From Hymenobacter sp. 5317J-9 (GTDB taxonomy: Bacteria; Bacteroidota; Bacteroidia; Cytophagales; Hymenobacteraceae), in NCBI RefSeq assembly GCF_022921075.1, contig NZ_CP095050.1, forward strand, positions 1,984,001-2,048,000: a stretch of DNA of 64,000 bases, in the 5' to 3' direction. A program made the translations under genes and the position numbers. Numbering within the stretch: position 1 is the first letter of the stretch; each line of letters starts with the position of its first letter. Positions 42,435-51,534 of the stretch are shown here, piece by piece. The notes below the pieces were generated by a model. It did not search any database and was not told the origin of the DNA. It saw only the letters and a list, made by a program, of their open reading frames with translations.

Positions 42435-42965
42435 ATGCGGTTCAATTCGGTTGGTTTCGCCCTTTCGGTGGGCATGGCGCTGATAGTCGTGCTGATTGGT
42501 TTTACGCTGTTGAGCGCGGCCGGGCTGGCCGGGTTTTCGGCGCAGGATGTTGTAGATGAGCGCACTAGCACGGAGATGTATCCAGACGGCGAAGGCCCAA
42601 TAATGCCCACGCAGGTTGCGGACAAAGCCCCTGACCCGTCTTGGTCCAAAGAGCAAGCGACCAAAATTGCCGCGGGCGACGCCCTTTTCAAAAGCAATTG
42701 CGCGCAGTGCCACGCCGTGAACGAGCAGGTGGTTGGCCCGGCCCTGGCCGGCATCACCAAGCGCCGGCCCATTTCCTGGCTGATTCCGTGGGTGAAGAAC
42801 TCCAGCAAAGTGGTGGCCAGCGGCGACGACTACGCGGTGGCCCTCTTCACCAAGTTCAACAAGCAGCAGATGCCATCCTTCGCGCTTTCCGACCAAGAGG
42901 TCAAATCCATCGTGGCATACATAACTTGGCAGCAGGGCGACCCTGTGGTGGCGTTGGCGCAATAA
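42435..42965 (+). CDS. membrane-anchored c-type cytochrome
   Basis: 176-residue class I cytochrome c. An N-terminal uncleaved anchor (residues about 7-32) is followed by an Asp/Glu/Pro linker and a heme domain with CAQCH (about residues 89-93) and the distal Met in QQMPSFALSD. The C-terminal helix SIVAYITWQ is typical. It would carry electrons in the periplasm, for example to a terminal oxidase. Confidence 0.92.
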   Translation: MRFNSVGFALSVGMALIVVLIGFTLLSAAGLAGFSAQDVVDERTSTEMYPDGEGPIMPTQVADKAPDPSWSKEQATKIAAGDALFKSNCAQCHAVNEQVVGPALAGITKRRPISWLIPWVKNSSKVVASGDDYAVALFTKFNKQQMPSFALSDQEVKSIVAYITWQQGDPVVALAQ

Positions 42966-42988
42966 AACCCAGTGCCGCCCGCCCGGCT

Positions 42989-42996
42989 TACATTTG
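42989..42996 (+). promoter_or_regulatory. -7 box upstream of the 85-residue protein
   Basis: TACATTTG matches TAnnTTTG exactly, 28 bases before the GTG start of the small gene at 43025. It would also drive the permease gene that follows two bases after it. Confidence 0.55.
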
Positions 42997-43024
42997 CCCA
43001 AACCTCCGCACGACCAATTCTTCC

Positions 43025-43282
43025 GTGACTGACCCCGAATTCGACCTGCTCGACGAACTGTACTTCGTCACCCCGTTCCGCACGCTGCTCCAGAAAACCG
43101 GCCTGCCGCCGCAGGAGCTCGAAAACCAGCTGCGCAGCCTGCTGGAGCAGGGCCTAGTGCGCAGCTACTGGCCCGACCCCGACACCGAGCTGGCCTACGA
43201 AACCACTTCGTTCGGCGCCATTGCCCGCGACGCCTCCTACCTGGCCTCGAAGGAAGGACTGCTGCAGCACAACACCCGCTAA
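43025..43282 (+). CDS. small conserved protein preceding a permease gene
   Basis: 85-residue acidic protein (VTDPEFDLLDELYFVTPFRT start from GTG) with a winged-helix-like pattern LLQKTGLPPQELENQLRSLL-EQGLV. No ATG lies in frame before the conserved part; the GTG is 28 bases from a -7 box. Separated by two bases from the ABC permease gene, so probably co-transcribed. Role unknown. Confidence 0.7.
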   Translation: MTDPEFDLLDELYFVTPFRTLLQKTGLPPQELENQLRSLLEQGLVRSYWPDPDTELAYETTSFGAIARDASYLASKEGLLQHNTR

Positions 43283-43284
43283 CC

Positions 43285-44484
43285 ATGGCCAAAACGGCAG
43301 TTTCGCCTGCTCCGGCACCCAGCGCGGCCGCCGTGGCCCGGCCGCCGGGCTACTACGTGCGCCAGCGCCTGTGGCAAAACCGGCCCGCCGTGGCCGGGCT
43401 GGCCTTCATTGCGCTGTGCACGCTGGTGGCGCTACTGGGCTACTGGATATTGCCCGACAACTCCCCCAACGCCAGCCACGGCTTCGTGCAGATTCAGAAG
43501 GAGCGGCCGGGCCTGCGGGTGCAGCTGCTGCGCCAGCCCTTGCCCGACTCGGCCCGCAACAGCACGGGCGCCGACAACATCTTCGCCACCTGGCTGCACG
43601 GCCGCGAGCCCGACCAGCTGGAAACGCCCATTGGCGGCTACGAATTTTCCGGCGATTCCATCATCCTCAAGCCCTTGGGCCAGCATTCGGCCGAGGCCGG
43701 GCGCTGGCGCCGGCTGGCGTTGTCGGCCGTGACGGGCCACACCGGTCCCCGCGCCGCACTGCAGCAGGAAATCCGGGAGCAGCACGTCGTGACGCGCAGC
43801 TACGTGCTAGGCACCGACAAAGCCGGGCGCGACGAGCTGAGCCGGCTGCTGCTGGGCACGCGCATCTCGCTGGGCATCGGGCTGGTGGCGGTGCTCATTT
43901 CGCTGGCGCTGGGCATGGCGGTGGGGGCGGTGGCCGGCTATTTTGGGGGCTGGGTCGATTCGCTGTTGCTGGGGCTGATGACGGTGGTGTGGAGCATTCC
44001 GGGCATCATGCTGGTCATCGCCATTTCCCTGGCCCTCGACAGCAAAGGCGTGTGGGTCAGCTTCGTGGCCGTGGGCCTCACCATGTGGGTCGACGTGGCC
44101 CGCGTGGTGCGCGGCCAGATGTTGAGCCTGCGTTCGGCCACCTTCGTGGAGGCCGGCCGCGTGCTGGGGCTGCCCACGTGGCGGCTCATTGCCCAGCACC
44201 TGCTGCCCAACATGCGTGGGCCGCTCATCGTGTTGGCCACCAGCAACTTTGCGGCGGCTATTTTGCTCGAAGCCGGCCTGAGTTTCCTGGGCTTGGGCGT
44301 GCAGCCGCCGGCGCCCAGCTGGGGCCTCATGGTGAAGGAGGGCTACGACCTGCTGGGCACCGAAGCCGGCCTGTGGCTCACGCTGCTGCCGGGCACGGCC
44401 ATTTCGCTGCTGGTGCTCAGCTTCAACCTGCTCGGCAACGGCCTGCGCGACGCCTACGACCCCAAAACGCCCGTGGCTGCTTAA
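43285..44484 (+). CDS. ABC transporter permease, OppC/DppC type
   Basis: 399-residue inner-membrane permease of the peptide/nickel type. Helix one at about residues 35-55, then a ~125-residue periplasmic region, then five helices. The conserved LGTDKAGRDELSRLLLGTRI and the EAA-like loop EAGRVLGLPTWRLIAQHLLPNM are diagnostic. It is some 100 residues longer than E. coli OppC because of the loop after helix one. No OppB, substrate-binding protein or ATPase is encoded beside it. Confidence 0.88.
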   Translation: MAKTAVSPAPAPSAAAVARPPGYYVRQRLWQNRPAVAGLAFIALCTLVALLGYWILPDNSPNASHGFVQIQKERPGLRVQLLRQPLPDSARNSTGADNIFATWLHGREPDQLETPIGGYEFSGDSIILKPLGQHSAEAGRWRRLALSAVTGHTGPRAALQQEIREQHVVTRSYVLGTDKAGRDELSRLLLGTRISLGIGLVAVLISLALGMAVGAVAGYFGGWVDSLLLGLMTVVWSIPGIMLVIAISLALDSKGVWVSFVAVGLTMWVDVARVVRGQMLSLRSATFVEAGRVLGLPTWRLIAQHLLPNMRGPLIVLATSNFAAAILLEAGLSFLGLGVQPPAPSWGLMVKEGYDLLGTEAGLWLTLLPGTAISLLVLSFNLLGNGLRDAYDPKTPVAA

Positions 44485-44541
44485 GTTTGTAGCCCCGTTC
44501 GCTTTTCATGTGCGTTTCACACGGGGTGCTTACCTTGCTGT

Positions 44542-45846
44542 ATGGCTTCCGCCCCTCTTTCTTCTGCTGAGCCCCTGGCCGATGCGTTGAGCACCCAGGT
44601 CGCCATGCGCGACGACCAAATCAAGCAGTTGCGCCGACAGCTGCTGCTCAAGCAGTTCGAGCTGGATACGGTGCTCGGCGTGGCCCACGACATGACCGCT
44701 CGCGACCACACCGTCGACGAGCTCTACCACATGCTGCGCCTCACCCTGCAGGGCCAGCGCAACGTGGTGCAGCTGCTGCTGTTTGCCCGCGAAGAGCACG
44801 GCTTCCAGGTGCGCGTGGCCCTGGGCTGCGACCTCGCCGACGCCGAAAAGCTGGCGATGACCCAGCACCTGATTGACGGCGGCGTGACCCAGCCCCAGGC
44901 CGTGGAAGACCTGCACCTCGGCGAAGCCTGGGACCGGTACGAGCTAGTGATTCCGGTGCTGCGCCAGAAACAGGTGGCGGCCTACGTGTTTGTGGGCGGC
45001 CTGCGCGACAACGAGGTGCGCCAGCAGCTCATTCCGTTCCTCGGCTCGCTGGCCAACACCCTGATTGGGGCCGTGGAAAACCGCCGCCTGCAGGCCCAGC
45101 GCGTGGCCGATGCCGCCGTGCGCAAAGAAATAGAAATTGCCCAGGAAGTGCAGGCCATGCTGTTTCCGCGCAGCCTGCCCAACGATGCGCACCTGGCCAT
45201 AGAGCGCAGCTACGTGCCCCACACCGAAATCGGCGGCGACTACTACGACGTGGTCGAAATCGATGCCCACCGCCTGCTGCTGTGCGTGGCCGACGTGAGC
45301 GGCAAGGGCGTACCGGCGTCGCTGCTGATGTCGAACTTCCAGGCGGGGCTGCGCACGCTGCTGCGCCAGGGCGTGGAGCTGGCCACCATTGTGCCCGAGC
45401 TCAACCATTTGCTGTTCCGCAACTCCGGCGGCGAGAAGTTTATTACGGCCTTCCTGGGCATCTACGACCGCCGCACCCGCCGCCTGCAATACGTGAACGC
45501 CGGCCACAACGACCCGCTGCTGCTACTCGACAACGGCGCCGTGCAAACCCTCAAGCACGGCACGGTCATGCTCGGCATCATGGAAGAGCTGCCGCTGCTG
45601 CGCGTGGGCGAGGTCGAAATTCCGCCGCACTCGCTGCTGTTGCTCTATACCGACGGCCTCACCGAAGTGTTTGACGCGCACAGCAATGAGTTTGGCGAAG
45701 ACGGCGTGCTGGACGTGCTGCAGCGCAACCGCTACCTGCCGCTGCCCAAGCTGCACCAGGAACTGCTGCGCAGCATCAACGCATTCAGCGCCCACGACGC
45801 GCAGTTTGCCGACGACGTGACCATTCTGAGCTGCCGGTTTAAGTAG
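44542..45846 (+). CDS. PP2C (RsbU/SpoIIE) serine phosphatase with GAF-like N-terminus
   Basis: 434 residues. Residues 15-60 are coiled, 60-190 resemble a GAF sensory domain, and 200-434 form the SpoIIE phosphatase with EIGGDYYDVVE (metal site), CVADVSGKGVPASLLM and YTDGLTEVFD. Such enzymes dephosphorylate STAS anti-anti-sigma proteins, as in partner switching. The STAS protein at 15950-16324 is a possible partner; no RsbW-like kinase is in the window. TACCTTGC (44531-44538) is a near -7 word three bases before the ATG. Confidence 0.92.
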   Translation: MASAPLSSAEPLADALSTQVAMRDDQIKQLRRQLLLKQFELDTVLGVAHDMTARDHTVDELYHMLRLTLQGQRNVVQLLLFAREEHGFQVRVALGCDLADAEKLAMTQHLIDGGVTQPQAVEDLHLGEAWDRYELVIPVLRQKQVAAYVFVGGLRDNEVRQQLIPFLGSLANTLIGAVENRRLQAQRVADAAVRKEIEIAQEVQAMLFPRSLPNDAHLAIERSYVPHTEIGGDYYDVVEIDAHRLLLCVADVSGKGVPASLLMSNFQAGLRTLLRQGVELATIVPELNHLLFRNSGGEKFITAFLGIYDRRTRRLQYVNAGHNDPLLLLDNGAVQTLKHGTVMLGIMEELPLLRVGEVEIPPHSLLLLYTDGLTEVFDAHSNEFGEDGVLDVLQRNRYLPLPKLHQELLRSINAFSAHDAQFADDVTILSCRFK

Positions 45847-45872
45847 CGCGCAATGCCGGGCGAAATACAAAT

Positions 45873-45969
45873 ACGTCTGTCATCCTGAGCGCAGCGAAGG
45901 ACCTTCTCACGTCTGAACGACTTGTTCTGGCTTGAGAAGGTCCTTCGCTGCGCTCAGGATGACAGACGT
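45873..45969. repeat. 37-bp perfect inverted repeat, GTCATCCTGAGCGCAGCGAA family
   Basis: Arms 45873-45909 and 45933-45969 are exact reverse complements with a 23-base loop. It is nearly identical to the element at 53872-53963 and lies between convergent genes. Confidence 0.92.
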
Positions 45970-45985
45970 CTTGTTTACTTACTCC

Positions 45986-47470
45986 TTATTCCTCATCCAG
46001 CATAGCGCCTCGTTCCAGCCAGCTTTCGCAGCGGATGAGCAGGGCCATGCAGATGAAAAACACCGGCCCAATCTTGTCGACCTCCACCAGCTCATTGAGC
46101 GTGAGGTGAAACACGATGACCACCAGCGACATGGCCGCTGCCAGCACCACGCGCCGCACCGCCGGCTGCTGCCCCGAGCGGTGATACAACCGCTCGGCTT
46201 TGAGCAGCGCCGTGGCAATGAAGATGACGAACAGCAGGAAGCCGGGAATGCCCTGCTCGGCCAGCTGCAGCAGGAAATAATTGTGGGTGGTTGATTTTTC
46301 GGGGTTGTCGCTCACGTAGGTGCGGAAGCTTTTCACCGTGTAGCGCTTGTATTCGGGGTAGAAGGTAGCGGCGCCGCTGCCCACCAGGGGCTTTTCGGCA
46401 ATCATGCGGGCGGCGGCCACCCAGCGGTACACCCGCTCCATGCCCGACACGTCCTGCAGCTTGTAGGTGGCTTCGAGGTGCTTCTCGAAGTTCTTGCCGT
46501 TGAAGATGGTGCGCTCGTAGTTGGGCGCAAATTCCATGTAGTTGTCGCCGCTGGCAATGTGGGCCACGCTGATGGCCGTGGCCAACCCCACCAACACCAG
46601 CACCACCCGCGTGAGGCGCAGGCGCATCACCGCGAAATACAGCCCCGCAATGGGCAGCGACAGGATGGACGCCCGCGTGTAGGACGTGAGCAGGCCAAAC
46701 AGCAGGATGCCCAGCGCCACGCGCCAGGTCAGGCGCGGGCCCGCCTTGGTGGCGGCGCGCTGCGCAAACCAGCAAAACGGAATCAGCAGCGCCAGCATGG
46801 TGGCGTAGATGACGTGGTTGCGGAAGAACGGGTGCAGCGCCCAGTTGATGTCGGCGAAGCTGAAGCCTTTGGTGGCGTGGCGGCTCACCACGTAGAGCAC
46901 GCTCAGGCAGGCCCCGGCGGCATAAAAGCCGGCGAAGCGCCAGGCATCGGCCGGGCGGCGCACTATCAGCAGCGTGCCCAGCAGAAAGGGGGTGAGGTAC
47001 CACACTTTGGCCAGCAGGTACTTAATAGATTTGACCGAGTCAACCGAGAAAAAGCTGTCGACCGCTGTCCACAGCAGCATCAGGGCCAAGATGACAACCA
47101 GCGCATTGAGCCACTCGTGGCGCGGAATCAGGCCGTTGCCGGCCCCCAGCAGCAGGCTCGCGCCTACGCAGCCCGTGAGGGCCAGCATCAGGGGCTCGGA
47201 AGGCACGTCCATGCTCAGCCCGCCAAACAGGCCGATTTCTTGAGAGAAGGGCAGCAGGAAAAACAGCAGGTAATAAATCCAGCGCCATTCCACCAGCGCC
47301 ACCAGCAGGGCCACGGCCAGCACGGCTGGTAGCAGCAGTGCCGGCATGCTCAGCAGGGCCGCCCCGGCCCCGCCCAGCAGCAGCAGGCCGATAAAGGCCA
47401 TGAAGAGCAGCTGCGGGCCGTCGTAGGACTGGCGCAGGCGGCTCAGCAGGTCGGGGAACGAGGGGGTCAC
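45986..47470 (-). CDS. O-antigen ligase/polymerase family protein (Wzy/WaaL-like)
   Basis: 494-residue membrane protein with about twelve helices and one large periplasmic loop (about residues 340-420) carrying the family's conserved region, including GVERVYRWVAAARMIAEKPL-VGSGAATFYPEYK (the Wzy_C H/R loop) and TTHNYFLLQLAEQGIPG. It would polymerise or ligate exopolysaccharide repeat units. Its start overlaps the stop of the chain-length regulator by four bases. Confidence 0.87.
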   Translation of the reverse strand: MTPSFPDLLSRLRQSYDGPQLLFMAFIGLLLLGGAGAALLSMPALLLPAVLAVALLVALVEWRWIYYLLFFLLPFSQEIGLFGGLSMDVPSEPLMLALTGCVGASLLLGAGNGLIPRHEWLNALVVILALMLLWTAVDSFFSVDSVKSIKYLLAKVWYLTPFLLGTLLIVRRPADAWRFAGFYAAGACLSVLYVVSRHATKGFSFADINWALHPFFRNHVIYATMLALLIPFCWFAQRAATKAGPRLTWRVALGILLFGLLTSYTRASILSLPIAGLYFAVMRLRLTRVVLVLVGLATAISVAHIASGDNYMEFAPNYERTIFNGKNFEKHLEATYKLQDVSGMERVYRWVAAARMIAEKPLVGSGAATFYPEYKRYTVKSFRTYVSDNPEKSTTHNYFLLQLAEQGIPGFLLFVIFIATALLKAERLYHRSGQQPAVRRVVLAAAMSLVVIVFHLTLNELVEVDKIGPVFFICMALLIRCESWLERGAMLDEE

Positions 47471-48549
47471 GCCGGGCGGGCGGCGCTGGGCCGGTTGCGG
47501 CGGTAGAGCTCGAGCAGGGCAATGAACATCACCGACAGCACGAACGTGAGCACCACCGAGCCCACCACAATCAGCCAGCGCACGGGCTTGATTTTCTTGG
47601 TGGCCGGGTAGGCCTTCTGCACCACGTAGATGCTGGAAAGGTGGCCCCGCAAGCTCAGCTCGGCCGTTTCGTAGGCCGAGCGGGCGGCGATGAGGCGGGT
47701 TTGCAGGTCGGTTACGCGCGTCGTGAACATGCTCAGCGAGTCGGTGCCGCGCACGTAGCTTTCGAGGTTGATGAGGTTGCCGCCGTCGGCGCGGGTGAGG
47801 CCGCGCAGGGCGCGCCGCAGGCCGGCCACGTCGCCGCCGCCGCCCTCGGCCTTCCGCAGCGCCGACTCGGTTTCGATGAGCTGCTTGGCCAAGTAGCGGC
47901 CCTGCATTTCGAGGCCGAAGATGCCGTAGCGGTTGCGGGCACCCACCAACTCGCGGCGACTGCGCTCGAAGCTGGTGCTCAGGTAGTCGTAGCGCTGGCG
48001 GTAGAGGTCGACCACCTTGCGGCGATTTTCCAGCGTGAGCTGCTGGTTCACCGAGTCGATGGCCTCCACCAAGGCATTGGCGACTTGCGCGGCCAGCTTT
48101 TTGTCCTTGTCCATGAAGGTGAGCTCGATGGCGTCGCGCTCGTTGTGCACGATGGACAGGTTGTCGGAGAACTCCTTCAGTACGAAGTTGTCGGTCTTGT
48201 CGTCGCCGGGCGCGCCGGCCTCGTAGTGCCGGTAGAGGTCAAACTTCTTGATGATGAGCTCGGCCACCGGCTGCGACTCGCCGATGGTGATGACGCGGTC
48301 CAGGTCTTCGGCCCGGCCGCTGAGTTCCAGCTTGTTGCGCAGCTGGGCGTTTTCTTCCAGCAGGCGGTCGGGGTCGGCCGTCTGGGGGTTGGTGGGGATG
48401 AAAATGGCGGTGGAACGGTACACGTTGGGCAGCAGCAGCGCCACCACAATGCTCACGACGGCGGCCAGCGCCACGGCCCCGGCCACGAGGTATTTCCAGC
48501 GGTTGATAATGGGCCCGAGGCCCACCAGCGAGAAAGAAGGTGCAGACAT
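47467..48549 (-). CDS. chain-length determinant (Wzz/GumC-like) protein
   Basis: 360 residues: helix about 20-40, periplasmic coiled region 45-320 and helix about 327-350. The N-terminal VALLLPNVYRSTAIFIPTNP is a typical Wzz signature, and a Pro-rich segment (TKKIKPVRW) precedes the second helix. No tyrosine-kinase domain is fused to it. It regulates the length of the exported polysaccharide with the downstream ligase/polymerase. Confidence 0.86.
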   Translation of the reverse strand: MSAPSFSLVGLGPIINRWKYLVAGAVALAAVVSIVVALLLPNVYRSTAIFIPTNPQTADPDRLLEENAQLRNKLELSGRAEDLDRVITIGESQPVAELIIKKFDLYRHYEAGAPGDDKTDNFVLKEFSDNLSIVHNERDAIELTFMDKDKKLAAQVANALVEAIDSVNQQLTLENRRKVVDLYRQRYDYLSTSFERSRRELVGARNRYGIFGLEMQGRYLAKQLIETESALRKAEGGGGDVAGLRRALRGLTRADGGNLINLESYVRGTDSLSMFTTRVTDLQTRLIAARSAYETAELSLRGHLSSIYVVQKAYPATKKIKPVRWLIVVGSVVLTFVLSVMFIALLELYRRNRPSAARPA

Positions 48550-48674
48550 ACAGAAAAGAAGGGTGCCTACGTCCGTTCTTTAAAATGGGGTGGAAGAAGC
48601 GGGAGGGCGGCAGGCAAAGATAGCCGGAAAACGGCCCCGCCCGCCACGCCGTGCGGCCAGCCCGATGCGGTGCG

Positions 48675-48682
48675 TAGCTTTG
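48675..48682 (+). promoter_or_regulatory. -7 box of the flippase gene
   Basis: TAGCTTTG matches TAnnTTTG exactly. The first protein-like codons follow within 30-60 bases but none is a canonical start; see the flippase entry. Confidence 0.5.
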
Positions 48683-48714
48683 CACACCCGGCCCCCGGCG
48701 TCGGCCATCCTTTC

Positions 48715-50163
48715 CTGTTCCTTAGCTACCTCGTCGGCATCAAACGGTTTTTTGGCAATATCAGCTTCGTCGTCCTGCTCAACCTGCTGGTGAAACCCGG
48801 CTGGGTGGTGGTCGAAAACCTGGTGCAGGACCGGCTCGGGCACGCCACGTTCGGGCTGGTCACGGCCCTCTCGGCCCTCACGCTGGTAGTGGCCGCCCTT
48901 TCCGACCTTGGCCTCACGCCCTACGCCGTGCAGCGCGTGGCCGCCGAGCCCCGCTTCATGGCCGAAACCTTTCCCACGCTGCTGCCCCTGCGCGGCGCCC
49001 TCAACTTTGTGGCACTGGCGGCCATGCTGGTGGTGGGGTGGGTGCTGGGCTACCGCGGCTACGAGCTGCTGCTGCTCGGCGCCGTGGGCGCGGCGCTGCT
49101 GCTGGCCCAGTACGGGCAGTTTTTGCGCGGCACGCTGCAGGCCCACCAGAAGTTCAACACCGACGCCGTGCTTTCGGTGCTGGAAAAGTTTGTGCTGCTG
49201 GGCGCCGTGCTGGTGCTGCTGCCCCTGGGCCTCACGCTGCCGCGCTACGTGGGCGCCCGGCTGGGCGCGGCCGCCTTCACGGTGGTGCTCACTTACGGGC
49301 TGATGACGCGCCTGTTTGGCCGCGTGAAGTACCGCTGGCAGGGGCCCGTGGCCCGCACGGCTTTGCGCGCCAGCCTGCCTTTCGCCCTCATGACGCTGCT
49401 GTACGGCGTGAACGAGCGCATCGACATGGTGATGCTCGAACGCCTGGCCTCGCCCACCGAGGCGGGCTACTACGCCGGCGCCTACCGCTGGGTCGACGCC
49501 GTGATGATGTACGCCTGGACGGTGCTGCCGCTGTTCTTTGCCAAGTTTGCCAGCGTGCCCAACGATGCCGGGGCCCAGCGCCAGCTGCTAATGTTCGGGC
49601 AGCGCATCGTGACCTTGCCTATGCTGTTCATTGTGGCTTTCATCCTGTTTCGGGGCGAGGTGGTGTTCTGGCAATTCACGCACAGCACCCCGGCCGAGGT
49701 GGCCCGCATGACCTTGTGCCTGAAAATCCTGTTTGTTAACGTGCTGGTGCACGCCTTCTTTGCCATCTACAGCACCCTGCTCACCAGCACCACCCACGAG
49801 CGGGCCGTGAGCTGGCTGGTGGCCCTGAGCATTTTCCTCAATATTGGCCTGAACCTGTTTTTGCTGCCCCACTACGGCGCCGTAGCCGCCTCGCTCGACA
49901 CGCTGCTGTGCGCCGTGGCCGTGTCGGTGGGCTACCTGGTGCTGGTGGCACGGCGCACGGGCGTGGGCGTGCCGTTTCGGCTGCTGGCGCGGCTGCTGCT
50001 GGCCTTCGGGTTGCTGTGCGGGGCGTGGTACGGCCTGCAATACGGCTTGTACCTGCGCTGGTGGGTGGAGGCCGGCATCATGGCCGCGGTGTTTGGGCTC
50101 ATTGTGCTAGGCACGGGCCTGGTGCAGCGCAAGGAGATTAGGGAGTTAATGCCGAAACGGTAG
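48715..50163 (+). CDS. polysaccharide flippase (Wzx/MATE-like), start uncertain
   Basis: About 482-residue polytopic protein of the polysaccharide biosynthesis exporter family with twelve or more helices. Typical segments are ISFVVLLNLLVKPGWVVVEN, the mid-protein FALMTLLYGVNERIDMVMLE and the late GLNLFLLPHYGAVAAS. The reading frame from 48670 is open but has no ATG before the conserved N-terminus; a GTG at 48670 lies upstream of the -7 box and so would not be transcribed from it. CTG at 48715 is a placeholder. The C-terminus ends at the TAG before an inverted repeat. Confidence 0.8.
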   Translation: MFLSYLVGIKRFFGNISFVVLLNLLVKPGWVVVENLVQDRLGHATFGLVTALSALTLVVAALSDLGLTPYAVQRVAAEPRFMAETFPTLLPLRGALNFVALAAMLVVGWVLGYRGYELLLLGAVGAALLLAQYGQFLRGTLQAHQKFNTDAVLSVLEKFVLLGAVLVLLPLGLTLPRYVGARLGAAAFTVVLTYGLMTRLFGRVKYRWQGPVARTALRASLPFALMTLLYGVNERIDMVMLERLASPTEAGYYAGAYRWVDAVMMYAWTVLPLFFAKFASVPNDAGAQRQLLMFGQRIVTLPMLFIVAFILFRGEVVFWQFTHSTPAEVARMTLCLKILFVNVLVHAFFAIYSTLLTSTTHERAVSWLVALSIFLNIGLNLFLLPHYGAVAASLDTLLCAVAVSVGYLVLVARRTGVGVPFRLLARLLLAFGLLCGAWYGLQYGLYLRWWVEAGIMAAVFGLIVLGTGLVQRKEIRELMPKR

Positions 50164-50186
50164 GAGGCCAGCGGAACAAACGGTTA

Positions 50187-50262
50187 TGCAGAGCGCAGCG
50201 AAGCATCTCGCTTGGGTTAAGTAATTTGTTAAAGCACGCGAGATGCTTCGCTGCGCTCTGCA
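50187..50262. repeat. 25-bp perfect inverted repeat, GCAGCGAAGCATCTCGC family
   Basis: Arms 50187-50211 and 50238-50262 are exact reverse complements (TGCAGAGCGCAGCGAAGCAT plus CTCGC). It is related to the other GCAGCGAAG elements but begins TGCAGAGC instead of GTCATGC. It lies just before a glycosyltransferase gene. Confidence 0.88.
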
Positions 50263-50276
50263 AGACGTTCAATCAA

Positions 50277-51431
50277 ATGCCCACTTCGCCGCTTCACGTC
50301 GCCGTCAACACCCGTTTCCTGCTGCCGGGCGCCCACCTGGAAGGCATCGGGCGCTTCAGCTACGAGACGCTGAGCCGGCTGGTGGCGCAGCACCCGGAAG
50401 TCACGTTTCACTTCCTGTTCGACCGGGCGTTTGACCAGCGCTACCTGTTTGGGCCCAACGTGGTGCCGCACGTGCTGCGGCCGCCGGCCCGGCACCCGTT
50501 TCTCTTCGTGGCATGGTTCGAGGGCGCGGTGGCGCTGTGGCTGGCCCGGCACCGCCCGGCCGCGTTCCTGAGCCCGGACGGGTTCACCACGCTGGCTACC
50601 GGGGTGCCGCGCGTCACCGTAATGCACGACCTGGCCTTCGAGCACTTTCCGCTCGATGTGGGCCTGCTGCAGCGCAAGTACTACCACTTTTTCATGCCGC
50701 GCTTTGCCCGCGCCTCGCAGCAGCTGGTGGCCGTGTCGGAAGCCACCAAGGCCGACCTCGTGCAGACCTACAGCCTTCGGCCCGAGAAAATCAGCGTGGC
50801 CTACAACGCCCCGGCCGAGCTGTTCCGGCCCCAGCCGGAAGAGGCGCAGCGCGATATCCGGCGCCGGTTCAGCCACGGGCAGCCGTACTTTCTGTTTGTG
50901 GGCGCTCTGCAGCCGCGCAAGAACCTGGGCAACCTGCTGCGAGCCTTCGACCTGTTCAAAAGCCAGCCCGGCACCGAAGAGGCCCAGCTGCTCATTGTGG
51001 GGCGCAAGGCCTGGAAAGCCGGGCCCATCCTGGAAGCCTACCAGCAGATGCGGCACCAGGCGGCGGTGCACTTCACGGGCCGCGTGGCCGATGCCGAGCT
51101 GGCCGGCCTGTACGCAGCGGCGCGGGCCACGGTGTACGTGCCCTATTTCGAAGGCTTCGGCATCCCCATCGTGGAGGCGCAGGCCAGCGGCTGCCCGGTG
51201 CTCACCTCCAACCTCAGCTCGATGCCCGAAGTGGCCGGGCCGGGCGGCGCCGAACTCGTGGACCCGCACGCGCCGGAAAGCATTGCGGCCGGGCTGGCCC
51301 GCCTGTGGCACGACGCCGGCCTGCGCCAGCAGCTGGTGGCCCAAGGCCGGCAGAACCTGAGCCGTTTCTCGTGGAGCCGTAGCGCCACCGTGCTCTGGGA
51401 TGCCACCTTGCGCGCCATCGGCGGGAAATAG
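50277..51431 (+). CDS. glycosyltransferase family 4
   Basis: 384-residue GT-B enzyme. The N-terminal domain begins HVAVNTRFLLPGAHLEGIGR, and the C-terminal donor domain has YFLFVGALQPRKNLGNLLRA, then VPYFEGFGIPIVEAQASGCP, the E(x7)E family motif (about residues 297-305). It would add a sugar to the exopolysaccharide lipid carrier, consistent with Wzx, Wzz and Wzy upstream. The ATG at 50277 is chosen over a frame start inside the palindrome. Confidence 0.9.
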   Translation: MPTSPLHVAVNTRFLLPGAHLEGIGRFSYETLSRLVAQHPEVTFHFLFDRAFDQRYLFGPNVVPHVLRPPARHPFLFVAWFEGAVALWLARHRPAAFLSPDGFTTLATGVPRVTVMHDLAFEHFPLDVGLLQRKYYHFFMPRFARASQQLVAVSEATKADLVQTYSLRPEKISVAYNAPAELFRPQPEEAQRDIRRRFSHGQPYFLFVGALQPRKNLGNLLRAFDLFKSQPGTEEAQLLIVGRKAWKAGPILEAYQQMRHQAAVHFTGRVADAELAGLYAAARATVYVPYFEGFGIPIVEAQASGCPVLTSNLSSMPEVAGPGGAELVDPHAPESIAAGLARLWHDAGLRQQLVAQGRQNLSRFSWSRSATVLWDATLRAIGGK

Positions 51432-51517
51432 TGAAGGATTGGTAATCAGAGCGGCCCGCGCTTAAAATTTCCTTGGCTTTCCGGCCGGTTGGTTGACAGG
51501 GGCGCGTCTCCGCGCGT

Positions 51518-51525
51518 TACTTTTG
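51518..51525 (+). promoter_or_regulatory. -7 box of the hypothetical/deacetylase/GT2 operon
   Basis: TACTTTTG matches TAnnTTTG, nine bases before the ATG at 51535. A TTG at 51493-51495 is a possible -33 element at a slightly long spacing of 22 bases. Confidence 0.55.
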
Positions 51526-51534
51526 CAGTCCCTT

